This document shows, in pieces, positions 63,690 to 64,000 of a stretch of 64,000 bases of DNA; positions within the stretch are counted from its first letter, which is position 1, and every line of letters begins with the position of its first letter. Location of the stretch: positions 1-64,000 of the forward strand of contig DJUX01000004.1 of assembly GCA_002440665.1 (NCBI GenBank), read 5' to 3'. Under the pieces are notes generated by a model. The model searched no databases. It was not told where the DNA came from and saw only the letters and a list, made by a program, of their open reading frames with translations. The DNA comes from Dechloromonas sp. UBA6271. GTDB taxonomy: Bacteria > Pseudomonadota > Gammaproteobacteria > Burkholderiales > Rhodocyclaceae. The position numbers were made by a program, and so were the translations under genes.

Positions 63690-63880
63690 AACCTGTAGTT
63701 TGGTAGTGCAAATTTGGCGAGATGGGCCGGGCGTCGGATACCACCGATGCCCGACCCAGTCGCCATTCTGGCTTTCTGGCTGGCAGCGGCAGCGCAATGC
63801 CGGAGAAATGCCTGAACCCGGACGGCCGCAGGAAGCACAATAGTCCAAACAAATACACCACGGGAAACTTTTTCAGCGGC

Positions 63881-63907
63881 TTAGCACTCTTACGCAGCGA
63901 GTGCTAA
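63881..63907. promoter_or_regulatory. CIRCE element (HrcA operator)
   Basis: TTAGCACTC, nine bases, GAGTGCTAA: a perfect CIRCE inverted repeat. It lies 35 bases before the rpoH start codon, so HrcA should repress this heat-shock sigma factor gene. Confidence 0.95.
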
Positions 63908-63941
63908 AATGAAGCCGAATCATGAAGGAGAACCGTACGCT

Positions 63942-64000
63942 ATGACCCATGCCCTGACGCTTCCCATCCCCTCGACCGTCGGCAGCATCGATGCCTATAT
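63942..64000 (+). CDS. rpoH: Heat-shock sigma factor RpoH (start only)
   Basis: Nineteen complete codons are visible, reading MTHALTLPIPSTVGSIDAYI, the usual N-terminus of betaproteobacterial sigma-32. AAGGAG lies 11 bases before the ATG. The window ends here. The CIRCE element just upstream supports a heat-shock gene. The call rests on a short stretch and could in principle be another sigma-70 relative. Confidence 0.85.
   Translation, partial: MTHALTLPIPSTVGSIDAY

Noticed and set aside
63720..63760. Hairpin after the DUF1254 gene (GGGCCGGGCGTC... with ATGCCCGACCC)
   Set aside because: The stem needs several G-U pairs and no T-run follows, so a terminator call is not secure.

Overview
The window is high-GC (roughly 60-66 percent) single-chromosome bacterial DNA, densely coded. 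The gene set (glnA with a sigma-54 promoter and NtrC sites, ntrBC, family 2A encapsulin, molbindin, phasin, two-part YeeE proteins, CysB with CysTWA-Sbp, rpoH) and the protein style fit a betaproteobacterium of the Rhodocyclales (Dechloromonas/Azonexus-like). This placement rests on gene content, not on a search.

Layout. 1-2.3 kb: the end of an IS30-type transposase abuts a gabD-type semialdehyde dehydrogenase whose 5' end looks disturbed. 2.3-5.9 kb (minus): a small membrane protein, a DUF4178 zinc-ribbon membrane protein, an SPFH/SHOCT protein and a DUF350 protein form one operon. 5.9-10 kb (minus): coaX, birA, ntrC, ntrB. 10-14.3 kb (plus): an RND efflux adaptor and pump. 14.3-17.7 kb: a DUF4124 protein, glnA and a cation diffusion facilitator. 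17.7-22.7 kb: rhodanese, nadA, an EEP nuclease/phosphatase-like protein, cardiolipin synthase, gluQ and a GNAT acetyltransferase. 22.9-26.4 kb: a PmrAB/QseBC-like two-component system and a DegP-type protease carrying a matching direct-repeat box. 26.5-29.2 kb: a LysR regulator, an MFS carrier and a hotdog thioesterase.

From about 29 to 59 kb the DNA is dominated by sulfur metabolism. It holds cysB, sulfate/thiosulfate uptake (cysTWA, sbp), a family 2A encapsulin with its cysteine desulfurase cargo, cysteine synthesis (epsC-type serine acetyltransferase, cysK), a rhodanese, metX and metY, a DsrE-like protein, an aliphatic-sulfonate binding protein with a TauD dioxygenase, two-part YeeE/YedE sulfur importers, and an ssuBC-type transporter whose ATPase carries a fused Mop domain beside a free molbindin. 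Read together, these genes import inorganic and organic sulfur, build cysteine and homocysteine, and mobilise or store cysteine sulfur in a protein shell. A less GC-rich accessory patch (36.1-37.7 kb), with an unrecognised HEPN-like gene and a MITE-like element, interrupts the cluster.

The right end holds an MFS exporter, an AraC regulator, a DUF1254 lipoprotein and the first codons of rpoH preceded by a perfect CIRCE operator. A short intergenic repeat with a GTCGAC core recurs at about eight places. No rRNA, tRNA or CRISPR array was seen.
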